Assembly (NCBI RefSeq): GCF_003672135.1
Contig: NC_039509.1
Location: forward strand, 10,178,663-10,242,662
Origin: Ooceraea biroi
Taxonomy: Eukaryota > Arthropoda > Insecta > Hymenoptera > Formicidae
DNA length: 64,000 bases
Reading direction: 5' to 3'
Below, in pieces: positions 36,867 to 49,900 of this stretch. The notes beneath the pieces are model-generated. The model had not been told where the DNA came from. It worked only from the letters and a program-made list of their open reading frames with translations, and made no database searches. Made by a program: the position numbers and the translations under genes. Every line of letters begins with the position of its first letter. Within the stretch, counting starts at the first letter, position 1.

Positions 36867-37641
36867 AAAAGTATTACATACTTTTCTCATTTTTCTTTTT
36901 TACATCACTTATTTATGTTATTATTATTTAAGATGTATTTATTTATTATAGGACCAAAAAGAAGAGGAGCCGGCCGGTCGCGCGCCCGCTGGTATTACCA
37001 GCGGGGCGGCAGCAGAGGAGGAGTACGCGGCTACGGTGGAGCAACCGACCGCGACGGAGCAACCGATCGTGGCGGAGCAACCGGCCGTGGTGGAATACGT
37101 GGCCGCGCTGCATTACGTGGCCGCAGTCTACATATTACAATAAACAAAGCTATTTATTTTTTAAAGGAAGATAGTGAGGACGCATAGCGGAAGTTTTTGG
37201 AAGTTGCTCGCGGTTAGTTTCCATGCTCTCAGAACGATAACCTGTCGTTGAAGTTACATTTCGTGCATTGTTTATAGAATGTCGGTAATATAGACAAACT
37301 GTAATGCAATTAATTTTAATTGAAAGATTATTTAAACATATATATGTACGAAGTTATCAATAAATATTTTATATGAAAAAACCAATATTTTTATATTAAA
37401 TATAGTTTAGTTGATTTTCATGGATACATTATACTGTTACACAAGACTGGACAAATCTGAAGTACATGGATGGAGACGAATCTTGGTGTAGCCATATTGT
37501 CAATGGTATAACATTGGGTCCAATTGCACATGACGAGTAACCAAAAATCTAAAGTCATTCAAGTGTTCGAAGCACGATTGTTGTCGAGTCGACGCATGTG
37601 ATAGTAGATCAACTTGACGTATAGAGTTGTCTTGAATTACA

Positions 37642-39461
37642 ATGGAAGAATTAGGCATTATTTTGCCCGATAAGGTACATTTCTCTTTGAATACTCATAC
37701 TGGTATTAATCATACTTAACCTGCATCTTTTGCGAGCTTTTGACACGGCTGTAATTGACAGCTTCAACTGCTCAGAAGTATCGACTTACGTCAACTTGTA
37801 ATTATTTTTCCAGGATGCGAGTGAAATCGATTGTAAGCCAAGCGTTGGCCATTACACAGGAGCTGGAGACGAGTTGGATGTTGAGGACCTTTACACTAAA
37901 TATAAGGTAATTGCAATATTTCTTTCTATAGCGCTTCATTAATTTCAAATATTATTTTCGGTCAGTTAAATAATTTTGCAACGTGCCACAGCACCTTATC
38001 AAGCTTTAAAGACAGATTAATCAATAACGGATCAATAACTTTCTGCATAGAAACTACAAAGACTACTGGAATTTCTGGAAGTGCAGGAAGAATATATCAA
38101 AGATGAGCAACGTAACCTGAAGAAGGAATATTTACATGCACAAGAGGAAGTTAAACGTATCCAGAGTGTACCGTTAGTTATAGGACAGTTCCTTGAGGCC
38201 GTCGATCAGAACACTGGCATAGTGGGCTCCACAACAGGATCAAATTATTACGTACGGATTTTGTCTACCATAGACAGGGAGCTTCTCAAGCCCTCCGCTA
38301 GCGTAGCGCTTCACAAGCATAGCAACGCTTTGGTGGATGTCCTGCCGCCGGAGGCGGACTCCAGCATCTCTATGTTACAAGCAGGTAACGATCTTCCAGA
38401 TATAATACCATTACTGCTACATTTGTATCAAAATGCAATAGAATGAATTACAAATAACGAATTACATTTGCGATGTAGACGAGAAGCCGGATATTCAGTA
38501 CAGCGATATCGGTGGAATGGATATGCAGAAGCAGGAGATCAGGGAAGCAGTGGAGCTGCCTCTTACTCATTTCGAGTTGTACAAACAGATCGGCATCGAT
38601 CCACCGCGTGGTGTACTCATGTACGGGCCACCCGGTTGCGGGAAAACCATGCTGGCAAAGGCCGTTGCCAGGCACACCACTGGTACTCTTGCCATAAAAG
38701 TCGTGAAGAAGCACTTCGCTTTAAGCCGACCGCGAAGAAAACGTCGATTTTTTAATTGCAACTATTTTTTTCTGTTGTCCAGCTGCCTTCATTCGCGTAG
38801 TAGGCTCCGAATTCGTGCAAAAGTATCTGGGCGAGGGTCCAAGAATGGTGCGTGACGTGTTCCGTTTGGCGAAGGAGAACTCGCCGGCCATAATATTCGT
38901 CGATGAGATAGACGCCATCGCTACGAAGAGATTCGACGCCCAGACTGGAGCGGATCGTGAGGTGCAACGTATTCTCTTGGAATTACTCAATCAGATGGAC
39001 GGTTTCGATCAGACGACCAACGTCAAAGTAATCATGGCGACGAACAGGTGAGTCGGTCATAGTTCCATTCAAGATTTGCAAGATTTGACAATAGATACCT
39101 CAGAATAACAATTTGTTCTTTCATCCACGCGTTTTCTCGCAGGGCGGATACGCTAGATCCCGCGTTACTTCGTCCCGGCAGATTGGATCGCAAGATCGAA
39201 TTCCCGCTGCCGGATCGCCGGCAGAAGCGCTTGATCTTCTCGACGATCACCGCGAAGATGAATCTGAGCGAAGAGGTGGATCTCGAGGACTACGTGGCAC
39301 GGCCAGATAGAATCTCCGGCGCCGACATTAATGCTATCTGCCAAGAGGCGGGGATGCACGCGGTCCGTGAGAATCGTTACATAGTTTTAGCGAAAGATTT
39401 TGAGAAGGGCTATAAGAACAATATTAAGAAAGATGAGTCCGAACACGAATTCTATAAATAA
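37642..39461 (+). CDS. Rpt3: 26S proteasome regulatory ATPase subunit Rpt3 (PSMC4, S6b)
   Basis: This is one of six AAA ATPases in the 19S base, which unfolds substrates into the 20S core. Six exons, 37642-37674, 37814-37906, 38051-38384, 38479-38682, 38783-39047 and 39143-39461, join in frame to 415 residues, close to the human 418. An N-terminal coiled coil (KLQRLLEFLEVQEEYIKDEQ) is followed by the OB region. The AAA domain has Walker A GPPGCGKT (203-210), Walker B IIFVDEID (258-265), the pore loop KYLGEG and the second region RPGRLDRKIEF. The C-terminus FYK is the HbYX motif that docks in the 20S alpha ring. The stop lies within an AAATAAAT context, and a second AATAAA is at 39738-39743. 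Nothing suggests damage. Confidence 0.97.
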
Positions 39462-39985
39462 ATCTGATAATGTCTTTTGTCTGTCGTCATTATACTTTAT
39501 ACGATATATGTGTATGACTAACGTGCATATAATATACGAATATTATTACAAAATTAAACTTATAGATACGATTATTTGAGTTCTCTGTTGACTGTCCGTC
39601 GTCTTCATTGCCCGGCTTACTTTAATGATTTATCATGCGCGAGAATGAACTATTTACAAAAGATTTCCCTTTAACTCTCTTTTTCATTACGCTTTCATCA
39701 TGTGCCCTTTCTCTATAGGAAAGTTATGTATACTTCAATAAAAATTAAACTGATGTTTTACTTATGCCTATTTTGAATTTTCTACAATTACAGTACAGTT
39801 TACAGTGAGGTAATATCTTGGAGATAAAAAAAAAGATTTATAGTTCGAATAAGGAAAAGATATTTTATCGTAAAGATTTTCTTCTATGATATTCGTTTGT
39901 TTTCTTTTAGTTTTCGTTTTTCTCGTATGTGTACATACAAGGGCAGCGTTATTTATTGGGCATGTCATATACATACATTTACATT

Positions 39986-42110
39986 ATGTCGCATTCTTTA
40001 AGTAATTACGATTTCTACAAAACTCAACATAATGATGTCTATCTTGCGAATCCGAGTTGTACAACGTACGTACTCTACAAGTGTAAGCTAAAAATTTTGA
40101 AATATTTTTACATTGGTATTAATTTATTACTCAAAGACACATGTATATTTCATGACTCGAGAATTTTGAATTTACTGGATCATACTTATCAGGGGAAAAA
40201 GAGAAGAAACAGAATCTGCGTTCAAACTTGCCGAAAAACGATATACTTCTGAACATGGAAAAAAGTTTCAGAAAGAATCGATTATATTGATGATTAAAAA
40301 AGATATTTTTGAATCTGCGTTAAAGAAAATGGAATTAGCGGTAACCAATATCATTTTCTTCTATTAATGCATATTTGTTCTTATAAATTATTATTGCAAT
40401 AAATTCATGATTTTAGCTGGCTTTGCCTTCCATCATATTGGATCCTGATTTATCCACAATCCTTACAATTGATGAAATGAATGCAATTAATGATGTTATT
40501 TTATACGATGTTGAATTTTCCAAAAATTTACCGCAGTCAGGTAATTAGTATTTAATTACAAAAATTTTCTTGGGTAATATCTGTTTCTTCTTCATACATA
40601 AATATGTGCTTTCCTCGTGTTTTAATGTCTCAATTAACAATTTCAAATTAATATATATTTATATAATTTATATTTTTATATTATATAATTATATAATTCA
40701 CTACTGCAATACTGCAAATGCTTCACTTTAGCATCTACAAACAAAGAATCAACGATGCATGCAAATTGTAAGAAAAAATGCTATGATACGTCCAAATTCG
40801 ATCGTGCAATCTGCAAAGCATTGAAGGTGATTTCTCTCTACTAATGTAATTAAAAATTACTCAATTTATTACTAAACATTAATAGATATTACACTGCTAT
40901 TCATAATAAATTATGTATCACTCATATTATATATTTATATTTTATTATACATCGTATATTATATTATACATTTTTTACAGATTCTTCAGAAATATACCAG
41001 CATTCTTTGTACCAAGCCTCGTTATAAACAAATTTCGGCGCCATCAGCTTTGTTTCTGCAGCGCATTCGTTATTTTTTAGAACAATATGTCTTGTGCAGG
41101 ATGTATCTTCCGCCAGAGGAAGCGATAAGTAAAGAGTCGTATTACAGAAAACTCTGGCGTTCTCGGAAGAGATGTATCGAAGAAGTTGCTAGTAAAATAT
41201 AATTTCTCGCGTACAAGAAATATACAAATATTCTTTGCATATACTTTGATCATATGGTTGAATGAGTTAATGAAGAACGACAATGTTAATATACGTACTG
41301 AAATTTATAAACATAATAATTAAGCTCGCTCGCTCTTTTTAGCGTTTACTGCAGACCTGGAAAGACAAGTTGATCACAAGAAAACTCTCGGAGATGTAGT
41401 CAAGCGATACAAAAAAAATATAGCTGTTATTGATAAAATCGGCAGAAAATGCAGCGAAAACATTACAAATACAACGTATCTAAAAACTTTTTCGTATCTT
41501 ATATATTGCAGACAATTGTCTGAATTTTTACTGAATATTATGCACGTTACATACATTTTTATTTTTGTAGTATCAAATACGAGAAGAGACAACTTGGTCT
41601 ATATAAAGTGTGGGAACACGAGCAACGTGAGATTCAATCGGCATTGGAGAATGTCATAGATGATCTCGAGTCCTTAAAGAACGCAAATAGAAATTTGGAA
41701 CAAGCCATCCACGCGCGAAGGTACGGACGCATAGAATACGAATTAAGATAATTTTTTTGAAACTTGTAATTGATCGGTGATTGCACGTAGATCGACTGCT
41801 GAATCGAAATTATTGGCAATAATTGCTAAATACGACGCAGAAATTGGAAGTAGACATCAAATGTTGCAAGAGCTGAATGAAATTTATGAATACGACAAAC
41901 TGGAGAAGCACGCGTTAGAAGTAATTTTGTCTTTATAAATTAATCACATATATTTTTTAAAATACATTCAATATATACAAATGTAACTTACGATGGAGCG
42001 TCATTGTGATATGATCTGAATTACAGAAAGAACTGCAGCAACAAAAAGAGATACTTGCCGTTTGTATCAGAAAAAAGGAGGAAGCTGAAATCAGACTTTC
42101 TCTGATTTAA
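39986..42110 (+). CDS. DRC10/IQCD-like coiled-coil protein (nexin-dynein regulatory complex)
   Basis: Nine exons, 39986-40065, 40193-40340, 40417-40540, 40732-40826, 40981-41191, 41343-41475, 41571-41720, 41791-41920 and 42027-42110, join in frame to 384 residues. DRC10 is a subunit of the axonemal nexin-dynein regulatory complex. Support is overall layout: a helical N-terminal half with LLDTI-like short helices (for example LDPDLSTILTIDEMNAIND), then coiled coil (IQSALENVIDDLESLKNANR), then the block AKYDAEIGSRHQMLQELNEI resembling the KYDxEMGEKQEELEDL region of IQCD. The C-terminal IQ calmodulin motif of vertebrate IQCD is missing, and the protein stops shortly after RKKEEAEIRLSLI. The first exon and its donor are the least certain part. 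It could also be DRC9/IQCG-related. It lies 0.5 kb behind Rpt3 on the same strand. Confidence 0.6.
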
Positions 42111-45100
42111 CTACATTTAGACAAAAAAATGAAGTAATTCAAAATCAAAGAGATATAAGAAAACCTCGTAAGCACGATTAGATGATATATTGTTCACTTT
42201 GGTTCGATCTAATTTATTTACATTTGTTGTACAATGTCAGCTTTACAGTAATTCTGTTTCTTCCACTTTAAGTACATGTTCAATTATAATAATTCCTTGT
42301 ACGTGTATTCAATTATGCGTGAACATAGTATATGAATATCATTGAATATCATTAAATAGAAGCGTGCTATACAATGAACGTAATTACATCTACATAATAT
42401 ATATGCAGAACATTTGTTACGCGATTATTTTATTGGAGACATTGCCGACGAAACGGGCAACTAAATATAGTGTATAGATATTTAACATTCTGAACTTTCA
42501 GATACATATAACATTTCTTACATGTTGATTGAACGTTGCACGGACTTTTGCGATCCGCGCGAAATGGAAGAGTCAGATACCTGCGTTTTATAATCGACTT
42601 TTCGTCTATCCAAAATTTTTCACATATCACAAAAGTATTAATCTGTGTAACAAACATTCGACAGAATACGAACGAAGAATGATTTCTCTGTCAGATTCTC
42701 GCATCGCGATTGATAATAAATAGCACTAGCGAAATAATATGGGATACTCTAATATGAGACTGTGAAGATTAATTACCCATATTCTTCTCTTCCAACTCTC
42801 ATTTTTAAGGAATAAATAAATATGAATTGCTATATAAATATGCGTACACATTTACTGACTAAGAAATGTTCAATTAAATAGTTCTACAACTGAAGACTTC
42901 ATGACAACTTGACGTATATAATTAATAGGCATAAAAAAATAAAAGTTTTTCTTTTTCTCAAGATAAGTACCTATAATTAACATAATTAAGAAAATCTTTG
43001 AATTTAAGTAGGCCCCAAAGAAATGTTTCGTAAATATTTGTATACACACGCTACGAAAAATTAAGACTGCCTCGTACATTCAACTCGTTTATCACACATT
43101 TATGACATGATATATAAATGATACATATGATATTACCCTTCACATCGTAAGTATTACAACTCCTGGAAATATTTTCAAGTGTCGACGATACTCGTCATTA
43201 TCATCATTATCATTTACACGGTTGGAAAATACGGATAAATATTTATAATTATAAAGAAATCGCTTATCGTAAATGTGCAGTACCATTTAATCGATACAGC
43301 GTAAATAGTCAGATTAATTGATAGATACATACATAGCGATATACTGGTGATATACATGGGATCATCATCATACTTTTTACAAAATGTCACGTTTGCAAAT
43401 ACGTCTCACTTTGTAAACAATGTTGCAGCATACAGAGCGTCCCAGTTCTCTCATCTCCATTTGTAATAGATGATATAACATGTGTTGAGTATGACCGACA
43501 AATTATATAATTCTGAGACATCGAGAGTGTGTGAAACTGTTTCCAGTAATAATCTTCGTAGTCCAATTTGAATAAGTTTTATCCAAACGATTCTTATCTA
43601 GTGATATCAAGTTATTAAATTACAATAATGAGTGAATTATGTGCGGATCATTCTGCGTCTAATATCCAGAGATCCCAATTCCGAAGTGATTAACGTGGAT
43701 TAATGTGGAAAGATGAAATGTTCTTCAAGAATGCGAGATCTTATTGACCAAGGCAATGTCCGTTTGTCTTTTACATTACGATTTTACTCACTTTATTCAT
43801 TCGAAAAGAGTTGCTTTCAAGGAAAGTAACTTTACATATTAAAGTTGTTATATATTTAAACGCCAAATCGAGAACTCTCAATAATCTAATTTTCATGTAT
43901 ATATACGATGAGAATGTAGTCCTTCGACGATTATGAAATAAAATAAAAACAAAGAGTAGAGTTAAATGAAGAAAACAATATGTAAATAAAATTATGAGTT
44001 TGAATTTTTTGAATTAGTATCATTTATCATTCTTACATGATGTTTAATTGTCACAGCTGCGCAATACGAGATTTAACACACGAAACTTGTACTTTGTAAA
44101 AGATAATTGTTACATCGCAACGAGTTGTTATATATTTTAGTATAGATTATTCACGCGCGAATTCCATTCTCTAACATTATTAACAACTAATATACAAGAT
44201 GTATCGCAAAATGGGAGGAGTCAATCGTATTGATCGTATTTCAAATGAATTTCTATTGATTCTATCTTGCTCAAAATTGCAGTGCCTTTCACATGCAAGT
44301 CTTTCCAATATATTAATTATTAATCATCAAGATTAAAGGCAAATTAAAGTGTTTTCTCAAATCAAGGTAAAGATTTATTTATCCACATTCCAAGTAAATA
44401 AATAAATGCCACAGGAAATTAGGCCTTCATCGAACGATTTGAAATTCATCGAAAAATACGTTCGTACCATTGATGCTCCCAGAGCTCTTTACATTCTGCA
44501 TAATCATTATATTCATCGAATATTACATTAACTTAGAATTTGATTCACGAGACGAATAATCAGATTAAAATACCAATAGCCATAGAAATATTTTAGAGGG
44601 AAGTAAAAGAGGATTATCGTTTAGTTAACAGAGTAATTCCACGTTCTGATAGAACTCGTATATCTCTTGTCAAGGCTCCATCTTATTTCGCTTTTCACTC
44701 ACATGTAACATGTCAACCTTTTGAAAACACCATGGAACAAAAATGAAAAAAAAGAAGGTAAAATACTTTAGATGCAAGGATATATTCGAACTATAAATAC
44801 AAGTTCGAAAAATTCGAAGTATTTAAGGCATATCTCTTCATCCGAGTAAGAAAGAGAACTGCAAAATCGCACAGGGTTTCCTAGCGGAAGATCATCTCAA
44901 ATTACACAGGATAATATGTATCCATACATCGAGTCGACTTGAATGAATATAATGTCATTATATAATCTAAATATTCATGAAGATTTCGCGTGACTTCTTT
45001 TTCCCAGAAAAGAAGTCACAATGTTTAAACTGATCGTAATTCACTTTAAAACAAAAAAATGAACTTATGATCTACGTCAATGAATTTTTATAGACTCGGC

Positions 45101-45157
45101 ATTATTATATAAATATGAATAATTCAGAGTTCATGATGGCTTTTCTACATGTACAGT
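42111..45157. other. AT-rich intergenic stretch between DRC10-like gene and CSP
   Basis: These 3 kb are AT-rich and contain no exon I can support. It should hold the 3' ends of two convergent genes. AATAAATAAA at about 42811 could be a poly(A) signal for the + strand gene, and long 3' untranslated sequence of CSP on - may cover part of the rest. Open frames here are short and low in information. Confidence 0.5.
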
Positions 45158-45225
45158 CTACCATCTGGTTGGTCCTGTGTCACTTGTGGCTGCATTGGCT
45201 CCTATGAACGGATTTGTGGCAGCTG
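45158..45225 (-). other. Probable alternative last coding exon of CSP
   Basis: On - a good acceptor (ATTTCAATATAG) is followed by an open segment encoding AATNPFIGANAATSDTGPTR plus W and a TAG stop (45158-45160). NPF-G-A is also present near the C-terminus of fly CSP, which supports homology. The exon needs a donor ending in phase 1. The only fitting one I see is ACTG|GTATTA, 12 bases before the stop of the 46996-47250 exon, which would replace the last residues by this tail. Isoform use is inferred. Confidence 0.5.
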
Positions 45226-46995
45226 CTATATTGAAATAATATATTAGTAATAACGAATAACTAAGGTGTTATTATTATTATTTATTTTCCTATCATCATG
45301 TGTGTTTATAAAACAAAATTATAAAATAATCTGAGATTTGATGAAATATTGAAAGACATTTGAAAGTATCAGTATGTAATCTGAAATATTTTGTGCAGAT
45401 AGTATTATCATAACTATGTAGTAACTTAAATGTATTTGAAGTAAAGGTGTGTGAAATTTTATTGCGTGAAATAAGGTAGAACAAAAAGTTATAATTTTAC
45501 GATAGAAAGACTAGGTAAGGTAAATTTTTATCTTAAAAGAGAAATGTGTGAGTGTCGCAAGTGCAATGTCGAATCTTTTGGAATGATGTTTGATCTCTTT
45601 CTACAAGGTAGATAAGAAAAAGAAAAAACTAACATGAGATTACGATTGGATGATGATTTGCATCGTGGTCCACATTTAACCTAAGAACAAACAAAAAGCA
45701 TAAATTTTCATGACAAAATTGTTAAAATAAAGGGAGTTATATTTATGCTACTTTATAAAGAAAATTCAGTACATATAATGATTAGACTAAAGACGATTTT
45801 CATCTTGTTTTAACATTAAACGCGAAAAAAGAATGCACATGTTATAAATAAGATTAGGCATGCACGAATTGCATTGATAATAGAAAATAGTGTACAGGAA
45901 GCGTTGGAAATAAGAGAGAAACAGAACTAGCAGACTGTACAATTACGTTACGTATATTTTTTCTGTCCATGATAAAAATAATATGATTCATATAAACATT
46001 TATCTGACATGAATAATAAATTTTAATAAAATTTCTTAACACCGACGTCATAAAATATAATTATAGTAAAAAAATTATATATTGAAGTACAGAATTTGAA
46101 TTTTAGTGTTTTAAATATTAAAGTATAGAAGTGCAAAGAATAATAGCAAGAAATGATATAATGCTTTTATAAATATTAAACAAATGTATATATTTGTCCA
46201 CATAAATGATAAATTATGATTCGTGAGAGTTTTGATTATCTTCTTATTAAGCGATCATTAAGCGTATCTCATATTATCGATACGTATATGTATATGATAT
46301 GCACACATATTTACGTGTATATACAATCGATATCTACAATGAAATTAAATAAGTATATGAAGCTTATATTCGTGTATGTTAATTTGCTACCTAAATAAAA
46401 AAACAATCCGCAAACAATTCATAAAAATAAATTTAAAAAACATTTTTCTCACAATATTAAATATTATATATATATATTTTCTACAAGAATCCACAAAAAA
46501 ACATCATTTTAGTATCTTCATGATATAAAACAGAAACCGTTCCGATCTATAAAACCATGTATTATATCTTTCCAATATATCATTTCGATAATCTTTTTCT
46601 ATGGTAAATTCGCGTGAACAATTTTGCTCTGAATAAAGATGAAGGAACTGTCTAAAAAAAAGAGTTAAAGCTTTATTATTTTTAAAAAGAGATAGTAAAA
46701 GAGATAGCCATTGGCTGTTTTTTATATCTAGTTTTCCACATAATAGACATATATCCAATTTAGATTGTAAGTAGCTGTTTTTAAGACATGCGAAATACCT
46801 AGCTTATAAAGAAAATTATGTTCGCGTAATGTCTTTCTCCATGTACCAGAAAATCAGTATGCTATGAGAAAGAAAGATAAAAAGTCATGAATAACGAAAA
46901 TAATGAATAAAAGGAAATGACCGATCTTGGACGAGACTAGTGAGCTAGATGGCAATATACAAAAAACAACAACTTATAATATAGATTCTGTACGT

Positions 46996-49900
46996 TCAAG
47001 AACTCGTAATACCAGTGGTATAAATTACGCGTTCGCTGCCGCTGTTTAGATTCGTGTTTTCGTTAACTGTTGACGTTGGAACCGCTGATCCTGGCGCGGG
47101 CATGGCAAATATGGGTTGCTGTGTACTCGATGCATTTTGCGACGCACCACTTTGAGGCTGAGCTGTCACAGCATCGTCGTCACTCTCTTCTTCCTGCGAA
47201 TGCATATTTTCAACATCGAGAAATATAATATTTCCTGTTAAGTCACTCATCTGCAGAGAGAGAAAGTTTAAGTATTTTACGGTTAAATTTGTTGCACGAA
47301 TAATAGGAATTCTATCGTTCGCTTTTTAATATTGCGAAAAATAATTACGATTATCCTTATGCAACTGAAATGATACTTAATATAATAATAAGAATAATAA
47401 AAGAAGCAAACGCTTCTACTCCACCCGCAGCACTCAGATGTGGATTTATTGTACCTTAGAACATTGTAATACATTTTTGGACATTATTTTCGTCTTAATA
47501 ATAATAATAATAATATGATTTATGTTTCTGCAGCATGTTCGTTCCATTGTTATATTCATACCAAGTCAACTTTTACATAATCATTTTTGCAATTTATGAG
47601 CAATATCTATCTAAGATGCTCTCACTGATACATTAGAAGGGATCATAATAGAGGAAATGGATTTTATGGTAATTAAATGTATTTTATTATGATAAAACCA
47701 TTGAAAATAAAGCTGTGAATTTATTCAAACCACCACTTTCATCATACTAGCAAAATCCAATTGTGGAAAAACCAGACAGCACATGATAAAGAACAAATAC
47801 AATGAAATCTTTCTTTTCAAGCTTCCAAATCTCGATATATTGACTTTATAACTTATAAAAGCCATATTGTGATGAATTATCAAAGTAAATTATCATTGTA
47901 TATGCTATTTAAAACTTAATAAGTCAACTTAAAAACCCGCTGTTTTTGATAATTTTACAAGTATATCATGCATTCGTGCAGACGTGTATAGGCTTTGCAA
48001 TATGTCTCTCGCATTGCTCATAGAAGGAAAATAGCAGCATGGATATTGTGTCGAAACATAATTATGAAAACTACGCTGTTTCATGGAATCTATGCGAAAT
48101 CATTCCAATACATGACTTAACAGAAACAAAAATAAAGGGAACATCGATATCTATAATTGATTACAGCACAAAAAAGGGGAAAGGGTAAACGTAAATTTCG
48201 GGCATTGTATGTAAAAAACTTACCTTGTTAAAACCTCGCGGTTGATTTGTCACAACATTTGCCTCTGGATTCGGGTTCCGCTATAATACAATAATAACAT
48301 AAACAAAACCGCTAAACTATATACGCCTTTCTATAAAACAAGACAAAGAGCTTAGCATGCATGTGACAGTCAAGATTCATGCATTTTCTGTTATACGTAA
48401 ATAATAAATACAGCAGTTTATGAGAATGTGTTAAGCCGATAAGTGATTATATTAAAAAATAGGATAAAGCAGATAAATAGTACTGATATTGTTAAAATCA
48501 GTATTTGCGTGTGTTTGCGTTCATATACTCATAAATATCGTGAGGTATATTTTTGTGTCAAATGTTGAAATTTTTGTTCCACAATTTGTCTCTGCTAACA
48601 GTCTTGTCTCGATTTTATAATAACACATTGAAGATAATTCAATCAATGTATAAAATTATATAACTGTACATAATGTTATATTAAATTAGCTGAAAACATC
48701 GAGAATGCTGTGAAGTACAAAGCATTTATAGTGCCTGATAAGAAGATAAGAACAGATAATACTTGCAAGTTTTAGATGAATACAAACTTTTATGTACAAG
48801 TTGATTATATTTAACGGTCTCCTTAAATCGCTTGTCTTTGCAATTAGACATTTATTAAAATATTCTTTTTCCGCTGACATACTTTCCAGCTGTGCCAAGA
48901 ATTTATAAATAGATGCAAAAAAGTCAGGTTTATACTTTAATAGAGTATTTTTACAACTTAGTTTTGCGTGCAAATTTAGTTAAATTAATATACAATATTT
49001 AATCGTATTGCCAACAATATATTATATAATCTAGAATATCTCCCTGTTAAAAGATATATTATGGATATGTATACTCTATCAATTAAAGATGGACTATAGA
49101 TAAAATTGAAATAACTTTATTTCAGTGTCATGTCGACAGTTTCTGTCTTAAAGTAATTGCCCTTAATAAATGAGCAGAAATAATTGTTTGCATCATCATG
49201 CGGCATAGGCCATGCATGGTATGAGCAATGGGTTAGTCGGTTACATAAAACTTACGTTTTGAATATTTATTAATTGTATTGCGCGCAACATGCATCACAC
49301 AAGGACAAGTTGTATTCTAGATTTAACGGATTATAGATTAAACATTGTGTCTAGTTGGATCTTTGCTTTTTTTTATGTAATAAAATATAGCGAAATAAAA
49401 CGGGGATATAAAACGAAGATGTGTAAAAGGAAGTAGTATTAGGATGCATGTAAAAAAAATATATGAATAAATAATAAGATGCAACTTGTACAGTTTGCAA
49501 GGAATTACGTAATTAAAACTTTTAATGACAGCGAGAATACTATTGATAAAAAGATTTCTTAGAATCTAAATGCATTTCTGTTGAGAAATACATATTTTCA
49601 AGATCTAGCTCCAGGCTAAAATACACTAAATTAATCTATATAAAAAGTCTATGATAATTCGAAGGAAAATAGTTACTAATAAAAGTTCTTCAGTCGGCTT
49701 GGTATGATAATTTATGATAATTTATGAGTAAAAATTCCCTTATAGCCAGATTTCTTTTTTACATCAGTATAGTAAAGTTTTCTATACTGTTTTCTGTTTT
49801 TTATACGTTCGTCATACATTTTACTTTCTTATATGTGATTTCTCACATTTAGCCTTAAAGTTTACGCAAAAAGTTGTTGACTTGTTTAAAATCAATAATA

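Larger units (their letters stand above)
36091..37187 (+). pseudogene. Small Gln-rich / RGG-rich gene with two in-frame stops
   Basis: The exon model is 36091-36097 (ATGTCAG, then GTAAGT), 36610-36870 and 36952-37187, all joined by GT-AG and in one frame of 168 codons. It encodes an acidic start (MSESTEEMEQMLLDETLSAE), a Leu/Gln-rich probable coiled coil, a hexapeptide repeat of the type QEHQLQ, and an Arg/Gly-rich tail with RGG and GRGG motifs ending in SEDA. Two stops interrupt it: TAG at codon 53 (36759-36761) and TAA at codon 65 (36795-36797). If translation stops at the first, the product is 52 residues. I do not recognise the family. It could be a recent pseudogene, a short functional protein with a long 3' region, or a polymorphic null. 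The exon boundaries are inferred, and exon 3 is open in all three frames. Confidence 0.5.

Noticed and set aside
36702..36890. Leu-rich open frame on - resembling a membrane segment
   Set aside because: It is the complement of the CAG/CTG-rich Gln repeat and is explained by it.
39929..39985. Upstream in-frame extension of the DRC10-like first exon
   Set aside because: The extra residues (MYIQGQRYLLG type) are AT-repeat derived, and the Met at 39986 starts the better segment. The choice is uncertain but the extension has no support.
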